Source of the DNA: Taeniopygia guttata
Lineage: Eukaryota > Chordata > Aves > Passeriformes > Estrildidae
Direction of reading: 5' to 3'
Assembly (NCBI RefSeq): GCF_048771995.1
Contig: NC_133063.1
Coordinates: 22,445,063-22,509,062 of the forward strand
DNA: 64,000 nucleotides
Below are positions 60,405-64,000 of the stretch, in pieces. A program made the position numbers and the translations under genes. Each line of letters opens with the position of its first letter. The stretch's first letter is position 1. Under the pieces are notes generated by a model. That model had not been told where the DNA came from, did no database searches, and saw only the letters and a list, made by a program, of their open reading frames with translations.

Positions 60405-61088
60405 ATCCCGGCCGCCGCCAGGTCCTCAGAAGCTCCATCACTGTCACCTTCCAGGATGAAGACCTGGTGAGAGTCCCCGTGGGGTTTCTTGGGGCCCCCT
60501 CATTGCCAAGGCGAAGCGACCGTACTCATCGTTGGCGACGCAAGGCACACACCGGACAGGATTTCCATCGTGCCTAAAGTGGTGTGTGTCCCGCCGGGGT
60601 CCGAGGTAACGGTCTCGGTCATTTGCCATGAGCCCCCTTACACCTTGGGCAAAGGGCTCCCCTTCGCCTTGCTCTATCTGCTCAACTCGGACAGCCTCTC
60701 TGGACGGGACCCGGAACAGGACATTCATGTCTTCTTGACCCAGAATGTGACCAAGGAACGACCAATAATCACCACTGTGATTTCTTTGCAGGGAAAGTCG
60801 GTGGCGATGGACCTGATGGCAGACACTGGAGCGGATGTTACCATCATTCCCAGGTCAAAGTGGCCCCGCGACTGGGAGTTGGTGCCCCCTTGCGGCACAA
60901 TCTCCGGAGTGGGCGGAGCTGTCAATTCCATGTGCAGCCGACACTTGGTAAGTGTGGAGGGCCCAGAGGGACAAATAGCCACAATTCGACCTTTTGTTGT
61001 GTCATCCAACATCATGCTATTAGGCAGGGATGTATTGTCCCAGTGGGGTGCCCGCCTTGACATCCCTAGCCCTGCGTGGGATTTTTAG
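60190..61088 (+). pseudogene. pro: ERVK pro (aspartic protease), frame-broken
   Basis: Pro cleaves the viral polyproteins. The active-site motif DTGAD is at 60822-60836, and a GRD motif (LLGRDVL) lies near the end, as expected for retroviral proteases. The N-terminal part lies in the -1 frame relative to gag, then switches frame near 60,490, which suggests an indel. No dUTPase motif was recognised. The stop is at 61086-61088. Confidence 0.82.
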
Positions 61089-61089
61089 T

Positions 61090-63831
61090 GTGGGCCACTG
61101 CGGAGCGCACCTCCCCACCGTTGAATTGGAAGACCGATGTTCCGGTGTGGGTGGATCAGTGGCCCCTTGTGGAGGAGAAATTAAAAGCGCTAACGAACTT
61201 GTAGAGGAGCAGGTGCGCCTTGGGCATTTAATACCCTCCACCAGCCCTTGGAACACCCCTGTCTTTGTGATCAAAAAACCTGGCAAAGACAAGTGGCGCC
61301 TGCTCCAGGACCTCCGCAGGGTCAATGATGTCATTGAGGACATGGGCCCCCTCCAGCCTGGGCTTCCCTCACCCTCCATGCTTCCCCGGGATTGGCAGCT
61401 CGCAGTCATTGACATCAAGGACTGCTTTTTTAACATCCCCTTGTATCCAGGAGATGTCCCCAGGTTCGCCTTTTCCGTACCATCCATCAATTGGGCGGAA
61501 CCTTACAAAAGGTATCACTGGACCACTTTGCCCCAGGGAATGAAAAATTCTCCAGTGCTCTGCCAAACCTTTGTAGCACAGGTTCTATCGCCAATCCGCC
61601 GACTTTTCCCAGAAGCCGTCATCTTACATTATATGGACGATGTTCTTGTCTGCGCGGAGACGACCACCTACCTCCGCGCAGCACTCAATTAGACAATAAA
61701 AGCCATCAAGGACGCGGGTTTCCAGATTGCGGAGGAGAAGATCCAGCTCTCCGCCCCATTGAAGTATTTGGGCATCAACATCACGGGAAGGACCGTCGCG
61801 CCCCAGTCTGTCACCATCAAAGACAACCCACGGACCCTGCGGGATCTGCAGCAGATCTGCGGCACCATCACGTGGATCCGACCTCTCCTGGGACTCACCA
61901 CGGAGGAGCTGGTGCCCCTCTTCGAACTCCTGAGAGGAGACGGCGACTTGGCTTCTCCACGCGAGCTGACACCTGCCGCGAAGGGAGCCCTGGAGAGAGT
62001 TGCGGAGGCCATCAGATCCCGCCAGGTGCACCGTGTGGACCGGGTCCTTCCCATCACCCTTGCCATCCTGGGTAAGTGCCCAAACTTCCATGGGTTGCCG
62101 TTTCAGTGGGATGCTGGCCGGAAGGACCCACTCCTCATCATCGAGTGGCTGTTCCTTCCGCACCAGCCCCCCAAAACCATCTCCACACCCACGGAATTGA
62201 TGGCAAAACTCATTATAAAAGGCAGACAACGCCTCCGGACCCTTGCAGGGTGCGATCCGGCATGCATTTATGTGCCTTTGAATTTGGAACAATTGGAATG
62301 GCCGTTACAAACCAATGAAAATTTACAAATTTCTCTAGACAGCTATCCTGGCCAGATTTCGATACACTATCCAAAACACAAACTGTTTAAAGATACATTC
62401 TATTTGGCCCCAAAATCGTACAAAAGTAAAACACCTATAAAAGATGCTCTCACAGTGTTCACTGATGGCTCGGGAAAATCCCACAAATCAGTGATCACGT
62501 GGAAGGACCCGGAGAGTCAGAAGTGGGAGTCTGACATCCAAATTGTTGAGGGTTCCCCCCAGATCGCATAACTTGCTGCGGTCGTGAGAGCATTCAAAAA
62601 ATTTCAACAGCCTTTTAATCTGGTAACTGATTCGGCGTATGTGGCCGGGATAGCAGAGCGAGCAGAACATGCGATGCTCAAAGAAATTCAAAACAAAAAA
62701 TTATTCGGGTTGCTCACGGAATTAATTTGGCTAATCTCCCACCGCGAGCAATCCTATCACATAATGCACGTCCGGGCACACACAGACCTGCCAGGAGCCA
62801 TCACAGAGGGTAACCGGAGGGCAGACCATTTACCTATGGCCACTGTCGCCACAACCTCTTCTGTACATGCATTGTCAAACACCATCCCAGACATCTTTGC
62901 CCAAGCAAGGCTCAGCCATGCGTTTTTCTATCAAAACGCTCCTGCCCTTGCAAGACAATTCAAGATTTCAAAAGAGCAGGCCAAGGCCATCCTCGCCGCT
63001 TGCCCCAGCTGTCAGTCCCTCACCCTTCCACCAGTGGCGTCAGGGGTTAATCCCCGGGGACTGGGAGCATTGGAACTGTGGCAGATGGATGTCACACACT
63101 ACAACTCCTTTGGCCGTCTCAAATACATACATGTATCCATTGACACGTTTTCAGGTGCGATCTTCGCCTCTCTCCATACCGGAGAGAAGACGAAAGACGC
63201 GAAAAAACATCTATTTATGGCATTTGCAACATTGGGAGTCCCGAAGGCGATTAAAACCGATAACAGCCCGGGACTCACCTCGAGACAGTTCGAGGAGTTC
63301 TTACAGCAATGGGGCATCAAACACACCACCGGCATTCCACACAATCCAACAGGGCAGGCCATAGTGGAGCGCTCCCACAAAGAACTCAAGAGATTGCTCG
63401 ACCAACAGCATGATGCGGCGCTGGCGATGACCCCGGTAGAGAGACTTTGTAAAGCACTTTATGTGCTGAATTTTTTAAATTGCACCGAGCGGGAGCCAGG
63501 CCCACCCGTCATCAGGCACTTTACTAATAACACTCGAGCACTTTTGAAGGAGCGCCCACCGGTCCTTGTCCAAGACCCGGAATCCCGTGCAATCACAGGG
63601 CCTTTTCCCTTAATAACTTGGGGGAGAGGGTATGCCTGTGTTTCAACAGCTCATGGGCCGAAGTGGATTCCGGGGAAATATGTGAAGCCCTTCCTAGAAG
63701 ATGCCCCAGCTGCAGAACCGCCACCGCGACAAGACCCACAGACTGCGTCTCCCACAACACCGGATGACGCAGTCGCGTGGAAGAGACGAAGAACGAAGAG
63801 GACCGGGAGCTGTCCCAACTTGGTGTCCTGA
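61090..63831 (+). pseudogene. pol: ERVK pol (reverse transcriptase, RNase H, integrase) with two stops
   Basis: One frame carries the whole of pol but is cut by TAG at 61690-61692 and TAA at 62569-62571. The reverse transcriptase has the catalytic YMDD at 61630-61641. RNase H starts with TDGSG (62461-62475), and TDSAY follows the second stop. Integrase keeps the D-D-35-E triad (Asp codons at 63088 and 63259, Glu at 63367) and the CPSC half of its zinc motif, but the second zinc histidine is a tyrosine (62929-62931). Pol ends with a TGA at 63829. Two stops make it inactive as it stands. Confidence 0.9.
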
Positions 63832-64000
63832 GTCCTCATCACCAGACTTTACTACCAAACGCTGGACTCGACACCCCAAAATACCCCATCCCCTCCAGTT
63901 ACCTTTCCCTTACCTCCTTACCTTACCCGTTTTCCCTATGCCCCTCTACCCTAAATTTCTATTTAAACCCAAAGGGGGAGCTGGGAGGGGAGGAACCAAT
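63832..64000 (+). other. ERVK 3' tail, polypurine tract and possible LTR edge
   Basis: A pyrimidine-rich tail leads to the purine run AAAGGGGGAG at 63971-63980, the expected plus-strand primer. The next bases do not match the start of the 5' LTR, and the last 15 are its reverse complement (57487-57501). The window ends before this can be resolved. Confidence 0.6.

Larger units (their letters stand above)
57316..64000 (+). mobile_element. ERVK (betaretrovirus-like) provirus, env-less
   Basis: The order is 5' LTR, lysine-type primer-binding site, gag, pro, pol, a short tail and a polypurine tract at 63971-63980, where the window almost ends. Only about 150 bases separate the pol stop from the polypurine tract, so there is no room for env. 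This is a germline fossil: gag, pro and pol all carry stops or frame changes. The LTR-to-tract span of about 6.66 kb fits an element that lost env. The 3' LTR lies outside or is only just reached. Confidence 0.93.

Overview
This is nuclear DNA from a bird, most likely a songbird (passerine). It has split genes with GT-AG introns, CR1 retrotransposons, and solo LTRs of the types that open TGTATTGGGTTTG and TGTCATGGTTTGAC. It also carries fragments of families known to be expanded in passerines (MROH, PAK3-like). All calls come from reading the sequence; no database was searched.

Layout: 190-5240 holds the 3' part of a maestro heat-like repeat (MROH) gene, ten exons joining in frame, with a CR1 in its last intron. 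5.4-12 kb is repeats: an LTR-like remnant, a 29-bp minisatellite and an ERVL-type solo LTR. 12.1-27.2 kb is an intron-containing, decayed copy of YTHDC2 that lacks its 5' half. 27-34 kb is mostly unassigned, with a (TAAA)n tract and a 185-bp tandem duplication. 34.0-46.9 kb is a PAK3-like kinase pseudogene whose introns carry several solo LTRs, a 549-bp pure purine tract and a CR1. 47-53 kb is repeat-rich and contains two copies of an unidentified 0.4-kb element. 53.8-55.8 kb is an HSF5-like heat-shock-factor gene with an open four-exon frame, followed by probable remnants of further exons. 57.3-64.0 kb is an env-less betaretrovirus-like (ERVK) provirus: 5' LTR, lysine-type primer site, broken gag, pro and pol, and polypurine tract. 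The window ends at or just before its 3' LTR.

The genes do not form a pathway. The window looks like a degenerating, transposon-loaded region in which gene copies decay. YTHDC2 lies on Z in birds as far as I know, so an unprocessed, riddled YTHDC2 copy in LTR-dense DNA suggests the female-specific W chromosome. An autosomal or germline-restricted duplicate is not excluded. MROH and the HSF5-like gene are the only two loci that still look translatable. The clearest structural event is at 57,316, where the ERVK has integrated inside what reads as a second copy of an HSF5-like exon.
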